NCBI RefSeq assembly: GCF_010500615.1
Contig: NZ_JAAGNX010000001.1
Coordinates: forward strand, 821,531 to 885,530
DNA: 64,000 nucleotides
Reading direction: 5' to 3'
DNA from: Oceanipulchritudo coccoides
GTDB taxonomy: Bacteria; Verrucomicrobiota; Verrucomicrobiia; Opitutales; Oceanipulchritudinaceae
This document shows, one piece after another, positions 49,406 to 57,821 of the stretch; within the stretch, counting starts at the first letter, position 1; each line of letters opens with the position of its first letter. Under the pieces are notes generated by a model. It was not told where the DNA came from and searched no databases. It worked only from the letters and a program-made list of their open reading frames with translations. A program made the position numbers and the translations under genes.

Positions 49406-50671
49406 ATGAAAGTCTCCTTATTATATCTTACCCTGTTAGCGCTGGCATGCCTGTTTTTTGGAGGTTGTGCCACTTCCGGACGGAGCGACCGGGCTGAAGT
49501 AACAGCAGCGCAAATCCTTGGCAATCCTGACTACCGGGCGATCAGTTTTTCCGCCTGGCGGACCACAGAGCGTTCAGATGAGCTTGCCTCCACTGTGGAG
49601 GAACTGAAAGAGGATCTGCGCCTGATCCATGCGATGGGGATCCGGATTTTCCGGACTTACAACACCCAGAGGTATCCGCAGGTGGCGCACACCTTACAAG
49701 CGATCGAGGAATTACGGGAGGAGGATCCTGATTTTGAGATGTATGTAATGCTGGGGGCATGGATCCAATGTGCAGGCGTCTACAGTGACAGTGCCGACCA
49801 CTCCCGTGGCGATACGGAATTTAACCGGCTCGAGATTGAGCGGGCGATCGAGCTGGCTCAGGCCTATCCGGAGGTAGTGAAAATCATTGCCGTCGGTAAC
49901 GAGGCCATGGTGACCTGGCAGCCGCACCATGTGGCCCCGGGAATTATCCTGAATTGGGTGAATGTCTTGCGCGAGGCACGCGCGGACGGGCGACTTTCGA
50001 AGGATTTGTGGATCACGACATCGGACAACTGGGCAGCCCTTGGTGGAGAGGAAAGTTATCACAACGACGACCTTTTGGAGCTTCTGCGCGCTGTTGATTA
50101 TGTTTCCCTGCACACCTATGCTTTCCACGATTCCTATTACAAGCCGACCTTCGAGTGGGCTGTTGAAGGCGATGCTGGTTTGCCTGTTGTTGAACAGCGC
50201 AAGCGCGCTGTCGCGCGATCCATCGCCCACCAGAAAAGCGAGCTGGAGGCAGCCCGCGCTTACATGACGGAGAACGGGATCCACAAGCAGATCCATATCG
50301 GGGAGACCGGATGGGCGACACGCGACGATTCGCACTACGGACCTGAAGGCACGAAGGTTGCCGATGAATACACGTCCAAGCTATTTCATGATGCGATGCG
50401 TGAATGGACGGATTCCGCCGGCATCAGCTGTTTTTACTTCCAAGCCTTCAACGAGCCATGGAAGAGCTCGACCCCCGATGGATCAGAAAGCCACTTCGGA
50501 CTCTTTACAAACGAGGGTCAGGCCAAGGCAGTCATCTGGGATCTGGTTGATGCCGGTGTTTTTGAAGGCCTGGGGCGTAACGGAAACCCAGTCACCAAGA
50601 CGTTCGATGGAGACATGGACCGACTTCTTGATACAGTGGAAGCGCCTGTCATCTTTAAGTTCGTTCCGTAG
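49406..50671 (+). CDS. GH17 family glycosidase lipoprotein (beta-1,3-glucan-active type)
   Basis: 421 residues from the ATG at 49406, which opens a lipoprotein signal (LALACLFFGGC, lipid-modified Cys at 21). The upstream frame from 49364 adds residues in front of the signal and was rejected. A TIM barrel follows, with acid/base E166 in IAVGNEAM and nucleophile E300 in HIGETGWATRDD; GETGW is the GH17 hallmark. GH17 enzymes hydrolyse or remodel beta-1,3-glucans such as laminarin; some bacterial members act as transglucosylases. The lipid anchor puts it at a membrane facing the periplasm or surface. It ends 9 bases from the convergent LysR gene. Its substrate class differs from that of the galactan-type cluster upstream. 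Confidence 0.87.
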   Translation: MKVSLLYLTLLALACLFFGGCATSGRSDRAEVTAAQILGNPDYRAISFSAWRTTERSDELASTVEELKEDLRLIHAMGIRIFRTYNTQRYPQVAHTLQAIEELREEDPDFEMYVMLGAWIQCAGVYSDSADHSRGDTEFNRLEIERAIELAQAYPEVVKIIAVGNEAMVTWQPHHVAPGIILNWVNVLREARADGRLSKDLWITTSDNWAALGGEESYHNDDLLELLRAVDYVSLHTYAFHDSYYKPTFEWAVEGDAGLPVVEQRKRAVARSIAHQKSELEAARAYMTENGIHKQIHIGETGWATRDDSHYGPEGTKVADEYTSKLFHDAMREWTDSAGISCFYFQAFNEPWKSSTPDGSESHFGLFTNEGQAKAVIWDLVDAGVFEGLGRNGNPVTKTFDGDMDRLLDTVEAPVIFKFVP

Positions 50672-50680
50672 CGAGCGGCT

Positions 50681-51586
50681 TCATTCAATATCCGGGTTAA
50701 GAAAGTCCTCAGCCGGTCGGCGCATCAGTTCACGAATGATGGGCGATTCAAAGTGGCGTCGTACCCTGACCCCGTAGAAATTCTCAAATACGCCGGGAAG
50801 GGTGGCATGCTCGACCAGGAAACCGCTGTTGATTTCATCGCGCACAACGACCTTGGGCATGATCGCGAAGGCGGTTGAATCGCGGGCCAGCAGGCGCAGC
50901 ATGGCCATGTCATCGACTTCCGCGAGGATCCGCGGATGGACCTCCCATTGCTCACAAAGAAGTTCGAAGGCATTCCGGATCTCGCTTCCCTGACCTGGCA
51001 GGAGCACTTGGCAGTCGTGCAGGTCCTCCGGTAGCCTGAAGGCCCGCTTCCGCTTTTCCTTTCGTCCGATAACGCTCACGGCTTGGCGCGCGATCAGGCG
51101 GCTTCGCCAGGGATGTTCCTCGTCTCCCTGCACAGGAACATTGCTAAGCAGGAGATCGATCGAGTGGGTGGCCAGACGGGAAAGCATTTCCTCCAACCGC
51201 CCGGATTGCATGACAAGGTGGACGTTCTCGCGGTCAATGATCGGGCGGACAAAGGCCTCTTGGAAATTTCTTGAAAGTGTAGCGACGGCACCAATACGGA
51301 CATGCTGAAGGTCCGTTTGTTGTCCCTCGACGAGGAGGGTCCTCAGTTCATCGCCGCGGCGGAAAATATCATCGGCATGCGAGAAGGCGATCTGTCCGGC
51401 CTCGGTCAGTTCAAGCTTCCTCGCCTTCCGGTGGAAGAGCTTATGTCCAAGGTCTTCCTCGAGCTGCCGGATCTGCATCGAGAGGGCCGATTGGGAGATG
51501 CTCAGCAATTTAGCGGTTTCGGTGAGCTTGCCCTGCCGGGCAACCATCCAGAAGTAGTGCAGGTGGTGGTAATTGAGCCGTCTCAT
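50681..51586 (-). CDS. LysR-family regulator (NhaR-like) divergent from dabBA
   Basis: 301 residues from the ATG at 51586 (MRRLNYHHLHYFW); a longer frame to 51640 runs into the dabB start region and is not LysR-like. The HTH is at about 20-45 (KLTETAKLLSISQSALSMQIRQLEEDLGHKLF), followed by a LysR substrate-binding domain. Similarity by eye is to the NhaR branch. It is divergent from dabB with only 47 bases between start codons, so it very likely controls dabBA, perhaps in response to CO2 or bicarbonate supply or ion balance; the inducer is unknown. Confidence 0.88.
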   Translation of the reverse strand: MRRLNYHHLHYFWMVARQGKLTETAKLLSISQSALSMQIRQLEEDLGHKLFHRKARKLELTEAGQIAFSHADDIFRRGDELRTLLVEGQQTDLQHVRIGAVATLSRNFQEAFVRPIIDRENVHLVMQSGRLEEMLSRLATHSIDLLLSNVPVQGDEEHPWRSRLIARQAVSVIGRKEKRKRAFRLPEDLHDCQVLLPGQGSEIRNAFELLCEQWEVHPRILAEVDDMAMLRLLARDSTAFAIMPKVVVRDEINSGFLVEHATLPGVFENFYGVRVRRHFESPIIRELMRRPAEDFLNPDIE

Positions 51587-51633
51587 AGTTCGATAAAATA
51601 GAACCAAATAAACAAAATAATATATTATACTTA
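51587..51633. promoter_or_regulatory. Short AT-rich divergent promoter region between LysR gene and dabB
   Basis: The 47-base gap is strongly AT-rich, including ATAATATATTATAC near 51616, which could supply -10 elements for either strand. The LysR protein would be expected to bind here; no clear T-N11-A palindrome was picked out. Confidence 0.45.
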
Positions 51634-53031
51634 ATGTCAATTATTCCCTATAGTAGGCGTTCAATGGAAATGGATGGAACAAATCTATGGGGATTGATCC
51701 GGCTGGACAGCCTGAGCGTGACGATGCTCGGCCTGATCGGCCTGATCGCCTTAATCATATTCCGGTACAGCCGGAACTATCTTGCCGGTGATCCCGGCCA
51801 GGGACGTTTCACCCGCTGGTTTCTGGGCACGGTCAGCTGCGTGGTGGTGCTGGTTTCAGCGAACCACCTGATGTTGCTGGCGGGAGCGTGGATTGGAACC
51901 AGCCTCTGCCTGCACCGCCTGCTGACCTTTTATCCCGAGCGGCCGGCGGCGATGCTGGCGGCGCACAAGAAGTTTCTAATCAGCCGAACCGGGGACCTTT
52001 TCCTGGTGAGTGGTTTTGCATTACTGGGGATGCAGTTCGGGACTTTTGATCTTGGGATCATCCTGAGTCAGATTACCGGCATGACGGGCAATTTGCCCGG
52101 CTCTGTGCAGACAGCCTCTATTCTGCTTGTATTGGCAGCAGTCCTCAAATGTGCGCAATTGCCCTTTCACGGCTGGTTGATCCAGGTCATGGAGGCCCCA
52201 ACTCCGGTTTCAGCGCTTCTGCATGCCGGCGTCATCAATATTGGCGGCTTTCTGATGATCCGTTTTTCCCCGCTTATCATGGAAGTTGAGTTGGCGCAGT
52301 GGCTCCTGATCCTGTTTGGCACGACCAGTGCGGTCATTGCCGGAATGATCATGATGACCCGGATCAGCATCAAAGTGATGCTTGCCTGGTCAACCTGTGC
52401 ACAGATGGGTTTTATGTTGATGGAGTGTGGCCTGGGTGCCTACTCCCTGGCACTTCTGCATCTGGTAGCACATTCACTGTACAAGGCATGGTCCTTTCTT
52501 GGAGCAGGGAGGACGGTCACGGAAACCCTGCAAAAGCTCTCCGTGGATCCCCGCAAGGAATCCCGTCCAGTCCACTGGGTTGGGGCCCTGGCGCTTGCAC
52601 TAGTCCTTGTCACACTTGTGGCTTGGCTATTTGGTGTCAGTCCAGCCCACGAGCCAGCAATCTGGGCAATCGGAACAATTCTTGCCGTGGCCACGGCCAC
52701 GGTGCTTGCCGAGGGGCTGGCCTTGCGCGAGTTCCGTTCATGGGCACTCCTTGCCGGGATATCGATTGGCATGAGTGGCCTGTATTTTACCTGGCACCAC
52801 TTGTTCGCTCAATGGTATGCCCCGTTGATACCGCTCGGAAAACCATCTCCTGTGGCGGTCGGCTTTGTTTTGGTAGCCTTTCTGTTGACCTATGGGTTGC
52901 TGATGTGGATTCGCTTGAATCCTCGCACGCCGGCAGTCCAGCGCCTGCACGCATTGCTTTATCACGGACTTTATCTTGATGAGATTTTCACCTTCCTGAC
53001 GCTTCGCATCTGGCCTCAAGCCCGGTCATAA
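51634..53031 (+). CDS. dabB: DabB, proton-conducting membrane subunit of the DAB inorganic-carbon pump
   Basis: 465 residues, almost entirely hydrophobic (about 12-14 membrane segments), related to NuoL/MrpA-type proton channels (Proton_antipo_M): KFLISRTGDLFLVSGF, LPFHGWLIQVMEAPTPVSALLHAGVINIGGF and LAHLVAHSLYKAWSFLGAG-type stretches. It is shorter than NuoL (about 613) and is followed 18 bases later by dabA, the diagnostic pairing. Known DAB systems couple cation flow through DabB to directional hydration of CO2 by DabA, accumulating bicarbonate. An ATG at 51664, with AGG seven bases upstream, is a credible alternative start. No other respiratory complex I gene is nearby, which argues against a NuoL role. 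Confidence 0.9.
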   Translation: MSIIPYSRRSMEMDGTNLWGLIRLDSLSVTMLGLIGLIALIIFRYSRNYLAGDPGQGRFTRWFLGTVSCVVVLVSANHLMLLAGAWIGTSLCLHRLLTFYPERPAAMLAAHKKFLISRTGDLFLVSGFALLGMQFGTFDLGIILSQITGMTGNLPGSVQTASILLVLAAVLKCAQLPFHGWLIQVMEAPTPVSALLHAGVINIGGFLMIRFSPLIMEVELAQWLLILFGTTSAVIAGMIMMTRISIKVMLAWSTCAQMGFMLMECGLGAYSLALLHLVAHSLYKAWSFLGAGRTVTETLQKLSVDPRKESRPVHWVGALALALVLVTLVAWLFGVSPAHEPAIWAIGTILAVATATVLAEGLALREFRSWALLAGISIGMSGLYFTWHHLFAQWYAPLIPLGKPSPVAVGFVLVAFLLTYGLLMWIRLNPRTPAVQRLHALLYHGLYLDEIFTFLTLRIWPQARS

Positions 53032-53049
53032 CTTTCGAAATTTCGATTC

Positions 53050-55539
53050 ATGCAGATTTCCGACAAATTCAATCAATCAAATCAGGCCAGTCGCCACAGC
53101 GATTCCCTAAAAGCAGCGAAGGCGGCCGTTGAGCGGATTGCCCCGGTCTGGCCACTGGATCAGTTCATTGCGGTGAACCCGTGGTGGGAACGGATTGATA
53201 CACCCTTTCAAGAGTGTTCCAATCAGATAGCCTTCTTCTCAGGGACCAACTTTCTGATGCCGCGCAAATATTATCGGGCGAAGTGGAATGACGGGACCAT
53301 CGGGCAATCTGAATTGCTGGCTGCTGCACGGGAATGCGGAATCGGCGTGAAGGTAGATGAGCTTTCCGCCCATCTGCAGACTTCGTCATTTACTGTCAGC
53401 ATGCGCTTGATGACTCATTTCATCGACATGCGACGGGACCTTGAGCACAACATGTCGTGGCAGAATGAAGTGACCCACCAGATGAGCCAGTTTTGCGCGG
53501 CATACTTCGACCGGGGTCAGGCGAGCTGGGGAATGTCGACCGAATCGAACATTTATGCCACTTGGCTTGAGATGGTTCGACATGAGCGGGGTATCGGGCT
53601 GTTGATGGGCGTCTCGGGTATTGGCTCCATTTTTGAGGATTTGCCAATGGATCCTGAGCAGCTGATTGCACAGAGCCTTGATGCGCTGGAGATTCCTTGC
53701 GCCGCAAAACAGGACTACCTGGAAGCGCTCCTGTTGAGTATCAACGGCTGGGCCTCCTGGTGTGCTTACTTGCGCTGGCAGGACCGCCTTGACAATTCCC
53801 ATGAGGGAAGCAGCAACCATCTGATCGGCTTGCTGGCGATTCGCCTTGCATGGGAATGGGTGCTTCTTCGACACGCTGAGCAGGAGGGATTAGCTTATGG
53901 ATGGTTGGGCAATGTTGAGTCATGGAAAGCCCTCAAGCCGATGTGCCGCGAGTCTCAGGAGCTGGATTGGATATGGCAGAGGGCACTCGAAATTTCCGTT
54001 CAGAAGCAGCTCGTAAACCGCCTTTCCCTGCCTGTGCCCAAGTCAAGCAATGAAATTAAACCGGAGCTGCGCGCCTTCTTCTGTATTGATGTGCGCTCAG
54101 AAGTTTTCAGGCGGGCCCTTGAACAAGTCGATCCACGCATCCGCACAGGCGGGTTTGCCGGCTTTTTCGGGCTGCCCTTGAGTTACCAGGGCGCGGGCCT
54201 TGATGTAGTGAAACCACAACTACCCGGATTACTTGCCCCGGTATTGAAGGCTGGGGATTGTTGCAGCGAAGGCGATGAAGTTTGTCATACGATTGCCGGA
54301 AAGCGACGCAAGCGACTGATCGGGAGCTCCATAGCCGGGCATCTGAAAACGGCCGGCACGGCGTTTTTCTCCTACGTCGAGGCAGCCGGTCTCCTGTACG
54401 CCTTCAAGCTCATCAAGGACGGTCTGCTCGGCGGATCCGCCAGTCAGGCTGTCAAGGGCCTGCGTGAGCGTGAGGCGGCGCAATTGAAGCCGCGTCTGGT
54501 TGGCAACGGCAGTCCAGAAGAGATCTCCGGACGCGTGGCCCTTGCCGCCCGGATTCTTCGAGCCATGTCCCTGACCGAAGATTTTCCCGAACTTGTGCTT
54601 CTGACAGGTCACGGAAGCCAGAGTGATAACAACCCGCATGCAGCCGGGCTTGATTGTGGCGCCTGCTGCGGCCAGACCGGGGAAGTCAATGCGCGGGTGC
54701 TCGCCGCGCTTCTCAATGAACCATCTGTCCGTTCCGGGCTGGAGAAGGAGGCAATCCACATTCCTGAGTCGACACGATTCATAGCTGGCCTGCACAACAC
54801 CACAACCGATGAGGTCCGCCTGTTTGATCTTGATGAAGTCGGTCCCCAATGGGTCCAATCTGTCCAGAAGCTTGAGCACTGGTTGAAAGAGGCCGGGGAC
54901 CGTGCACGGGCAGAGCGGGCTGAAAGCCTTCAATTACCGGCGGGAAAACCCGGCTTGCTCGGCAAGTATCGTCGTCGCAGCCGTGATTGGTCGGAAGTCC
55001 GACCGGAATGGGGACTGGCCAACAATTCCAGCTTTATTGTCGCCCCCCGCAAACGAACGGCCCACCTCGATCTTGCTGGTCGGTCCTTTCTTCATGATTA
55101 CGACTGGAAACGTGATTCGGGCTTTCAAGTGCTTGAGCTGATCATGACAGCCCCGATGATCGTCACCCATTGGATCAACATGCAGTATTACGCCTCCACT
55201 GTGGACAACAAGCGCTATGGGAGCGGAAACAAGGTCCTGCATAATGTCGTTGGCGGGACAATCGGGGTTTTCACCGGGAATGGGGGCGACCTCCGGACGG
55301 GACTTTCCCTGCAATCCCTGCATGATGGCAAGCAGTGGATTCACGAGCCTGTCCGGTTGAGTGTGTTTATCCAGGCCCCAAGGGAAGCTATCGACAAGGT
55401 CATTGAAGACCACGAGGTTGTTCATCAACTTGTCATGAACAAGTGGATACACCTCTACCAGCTTGATGAAGGGGAAACTCCTGTCTCCCGGCGTGGGTCA
55501 GAAGGCTGGCATCCAGCTGTCCAATCCCGGAAAGGCTGA
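53050..55539 (+). CDS. dabA: DabA, zinc carbonic-anhydrase-like subunit of the DAB inorganic-carbon pump (DUF2309)
   Basis: 829 residues, normal length for DUF2309/YbcC. The beta-carbonic-anhydrase-like site is complete: C345 and D347 in FFCIDVRSE, H521 in LTGHGSQSDNN and C536 in GLDCGACCG. The spacing matches the zinc residues reported for Halothiobacillus DabA (C351, D353, H524, C539). WPLDQFIAVNPWW near the N-terminus and LHNVVGGTIGVFTGNGGDLRTGL near the C-terminus are family landmarks. It works with DabB at the inner membrane to trap CO2 as bicarbonate. In a heterotroph this would feed carboxylases or help growth at low CO2. It ends 7 bases from the convergent tyrS stop. Confidence 0.95.
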   Translation: MQISDKFNQSNQASRHSDSLKAAKAAVERIAPVWPLDQFIAVNPWWERIDTPFQECSNQIAFFSGTNFLMPRKYYRAKWNDGTIGQSELLAAARECGIGVKVDELSAHLQTSSFTVSMRLMTHFIDMRRDLEHNMSWQNEVTHQMSQFCAAYFDRGQASWGMSTESNIYATWLEMVRHERGIGLLMGVSGIGSIFEDLPMDPEQLIAQSLDALEIPCAAKQDYLEALLLSINGWASWCAYLRWQDRLDNSHEGSSNHLIGLLAIRLAWEWVLLRHAEQEGLAYGWLGNVESWKALKPMCRESQELDWIWQRALEISVQKQLVNRLSLPVPKSSNEIKPELRAFFCIDVRSEVFRRALEQVDPRIRTGGFAGFFGLPLSYQGAGLDVVKPQLPGLLAPVLKAGDCCSEGDEVCHTIAGKRRKRLIGSSIAGHLKTAGTAFFSYVEAAGLLYAFKLIKDGLLGGSASQAVKGLREREAAQLKPRLVGNGSPEEISGRVALAARILRAMSLTEDFPELVLLTGHGSQSDNNPHAAGLDCGACCGQTGEVNARVLAALLNEPSVRSGLEKEAIHIPESTRFIAGLHNTTTDEVRLFDLDEVGPQWVQSVQKLEHWLKEAGDRARAERAESLQLPAGKPGLLGKYRRRSRDWSEVRPEWGLANNSSFIVAPRKRTAHLDLAGRSFLHDYDWKRDSGFQVLELIMTAPMIVTHWINMQYYASTVDNKRYGSGNKVLHNVVGGTIGVFTGNGGDLRTGLSLQSLHDGKQWIHEPVRLSVFIQAPREAIDKVIEDHEVVHQLVMNKWIHLYQLDEGETPVSRRGSEGWHPAVQSRKG

Positions 55540-55546
55540 AACCCTT

Positions 55547-56725
55547 CTAGGGACGTATCTCGAGGAAGATCCGCTTGCCGGCTTGGATCACCATCGGGTC
55601 ATCAGGCCTGCTGAGCATGCTGAAGGGATCGGTTTCCTTCACATCGTTGACCTTGACCGAACCCTGCTGGATGAGGCGCCGAGCCTCCTTCTTGCTCTGG
55701 ATCAGCTTGGAATTGCCAAGCAGGTTCAAGAGCGATTGTGATTCCTCATCCGCAAGCTCATCCCAGTTAAAGGCCGGCATTTCGTCCGGTCGCTTGTTCT
55801 GCGAGAAAACCTGTTCAAACTGACCGCGCTCGTGTTCGCCAACCCCCTCGCCATGAATCATGGAAGTGAGGATTGATGCCAGTTGTTTCTTGAGCTCCAT
55901 TGGATGCTGTTCCTTGAGCACCTTGACCTCTTCATCCGCCTTCAGGAGGAGGAGATGGTAATAGTCCCACATGACCTCATCGCTGATCGACATGATCTTA
56001 CCAAACATTTCCTTGGGAGAATCATTAAAGGCGATATAGTTGTCCTGCGATTTGGACATCTTCTTGGTTCCATCGGTTCCAACAAGTAGTGGAAGGGTCA
56101 ATACGGCTTGCTCGGATTGCCCGGCCTCCTTCTGGAGCTGGCGCCCGACGAGGCAGTTGAAAGTCTGGTCGGTTCCGCCCAGCTCGACATCCGCCTCGAT
56201 CATTACCGAGTCGTAGCCCTGAACCAGCGGATACAGGAATTCAATGATCGAGATCGGCGTATTGGAACCGAAGCGCTTGGAGAAATCATCCCGTTCAAGC
56301 ATGCGGGCCACCGTCATCTTGCGCGCGAGGCCCAGACAATCCTTGAATGACATGTCGTTGAACCATTCCGAGTTGAAACGCACAGTCGTCTTGTCGGGAT
56401 CAAGGATATTGTAGGCCTGATTGACATACGTTTCCGCGTTGGCCTTTATTTCCTCCTCGGTAAGGACCGGCCGGGTGGAGGACCGGCCAGATGGATCACC
56501 GATCAAGGTGGTGAAGTCCCCGATGATGAGAATGGCCTCGTGGCCGAGGTCCTGGAACTGCCTGAGCTTGTTGAAGACCACCATGTGGCCGAAAGTCAGG
56601 TCCGGGCGCGTGGGATCCACACCCAGTTTCACTTTCAGGCGCTTCCCGGTGGCCAGCTTCTCGAGCAGTTGCTCCTCTCCGTAGAGGGCCTCCGCGTTCT
56701 GTTTGATCAACTCAATTGGCTTCAT
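55547..56725 (-). CDS. tyrS: Tyrosyl-tRNA synthetase
   Basis: 392 residues. Class I catalytic domain with the HIGH-type motif LTFGHMVV (about 43-50), IGDFTTLIGDPSGRS, the tyrosine pocket VELGGTDQTFN and the KMSKS loop TKKMSKSQDN. The C-terminal S4 RNA-binding domain contains SKKEARRLIQQGSVKVND. It charges tRNA-Tyr in the cytoplasm. Its ATG overlaps the stop codon of the DUF5069-like gene by four bases (ATGA), so the two are probably translationally coupled. Confidence 0.97.
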   Translation of the reverse strand: MKPIELIKQNAEALYGEEQLLEKLATGKRLKVKLGVDPTRPDLTFGHMVVFNKLRQFQDLGHEAILIIGDFTTLIGDPSGRSSTRPVLTEEEIKANAETYVNQAYNILDPDKTTVRFNSEWFNDMSFKDCLGLARKMTVARMLERDDFSKRFGSNTPISIIEFLYPLVQGYDSVMIEADVELGGTDQTFNCLVGRQLQKEAGQSEQAVLTLPLLVGTDGTKKMSKSQDNYIAFNDSPKEMFGKIMSISDEVMWDYYHLLLLKADEEVKVLKEQHPMELKKQLASILTSMIHGEGVGEHERGQFEQVFSQNKRPDEMPAFNWDELADEESQSLLNLLGNSKLIQSKKEARRLIQQGSVKVNDVKETDPFSMLSRPDDPMVIQAGKRIFLEIRP

Positions 56726-57261
56726 GAATGGGCAGCAGTTTTCGAACCGCTGGCCACGAAGTCAATAATCGCCTCGTCGTTATCAAAATTTTGCATGACA
56801 AAAGCGAGGAATTCGGCCGGATGCAGGTTGTTGGCCTTGAAAAACTTCCGGTCACCGCCGCAGCCGTACATCAAATCGTCGGACATCTCCCCGCGCAGCT
56901 TGGCCCGTGCCTTGGGCATGATCCGCGGCAACCAGTCGATTCCGGCCACCGAGAGATCTTTCGCCGGGAGGTCTCCCGTGTCGACGACAACATCGCTCTT
57001 ATCGCCCTTCATGACGTGTAGAAAGTAGAATCGGCGCAGTGAGGCGACCAGCAGGAAGGTTTCAAAATCAGGCTCGCCCCCGTTCACAAAGTCCTCGGCA
57101 AAGTCGAAGACCTCCTGGGCAGTGTGGCCGATTGATTCGAGAAAGGCTGTTTCCCCAGTATTGAAATAGGTGCTGCTGTCGCGATTGCCATCCTGGTAAA
57201 GCTTGACGGCTTTGACCCAGATTTCCTTCAGCGGGACATGAAATGTGTAGCTCTCTGTCAT
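56722..57261 (-). CDS. DUF5069-like conserved protein
   Basis: 179 residues from the ATG at 57261 (MTESYTFHVPLKEIW); the frame runs open to 57426 but the extra part is unlike a protein and overlaps the Nudix gene. The C-terminal half, IDWLPRIMPKARAKLRGEM then YGCGGDRKFFKANNLHPAEFLAFV, resembles DUF5069 (LPR-x-x-x-KARA and YGC-x-x-DR-x-x-F). That family is common in Verrucomicrobiota and has no established role. No signal peptide or membrane segment. It overlaps tyrS by four bases, forming a two-gene unit. Confidence 0.7.
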   Translation of the reverse strand: MTESYTFHVPLKEIWVKAVKLYQDGNRDSSTYFNTGETAFLESIGHTAQEVFDFAEDFVNGGEPDFETFLLVASLRRFYFLHVMKGDKSDVVVDTGDLPAKDLSVAGIDWLPRIMPKARAKLRGEMSDDLMYGCGGDRKFFKANNLHPAEFLAFVMQNFDNDEAIIDFVASGSKTAAHS

Positions 57262-57310
57262 GGAGGAAACGTGTATGCGGCTTCTCCAAAAATGCAAATT
57301 GAGGAGGCAA

Positions 57311-57721
57311 TCAACTGGAGGATTGAAGGAATTGGGGGAGGGTCTCGACAATTGGGATATCGGCCGGGGCCCATTCAAGCCTGCGCAATTCCTGTAAATT
57401 GGCCCAACGCATTTCCACATGCTCATGAAGGACAGGCGCTTGTTCCTGTGCTGGCTTGCAGAGGAATGGAATTAAGATCAGATGATGCCCGTTCTCCCGA
57501 TGCTCAACCGGTTCCAGCGGCTGAACAATCTTCACTTTGAGGGACAACTCCTCCAGAAGTTCCCGATGCAATGCCTCTTCACCGGACTCACCTGCCTCAA
57601 TCTTGCCTCCGGGGAACTCCCAGAGCAGGGGAAAGGCCCGGCCCGGGTCCCGGCGGGTAGCGAGGATCCGGTCCTTGTGGACAATAATTCCACATACGAC
57701 TTTGAGGTGCTTTAATTCCAT
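57311..57721 (-). CDS. Nudix hydrolase (MutT-like)
   Basis: 136 residues from the ATG at 57721 (MELKHLKVVCGIIVHKDRIL). The Nudix box is complete: G-x5-E-x7-REL-x-EEL in GGKIEAGESGEEALHRELLE and following residues. Size and the ILATRRDPGRAFPLLWEFPGG segment fit the MutT/8-oxo-dGTP diphosphatase or CTP pyrophosphohydrolase group, which clean the nucleotide pool. A longer frame to 58051 is antisense to ggt and was not accepted. It lies 49 bases before the DUF5069-like gene on the same strand and is divergent from ggt. Confidence 0.88.
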   Translation of the reverse strand: MELKHLKVVCGIIVHKDRILATRRDPGRAFPLLWEFPGGKIEAGESGEEALHRELLEELSLKVKIVQPLEPVEHRENGHHLILIPFLCKPAQEQAPVLHEHVEMRWANLQELRRLEWAPADIPIVETLPQFLQSSS

Positions 57722-57821
57722 TTCGGGTTGGGCCTGATGCTTGGGGATCCCATCCTGATGCCAAGCCTTTCTTTCACGGGTTGGACCTTGCGAAAGATGA
57801 ATTCCAAGGCATCCTTTTCGC

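Noticed and set aside
51634-55539. dabB considered as a complex I or Mrp antiporter subunit
   Set aside because: It is shorter than NuoL, is not next to other nuo or mrp genes and is directly followed by a DUF2309 protein with an intact zinc site, which is the DAB arrangement.
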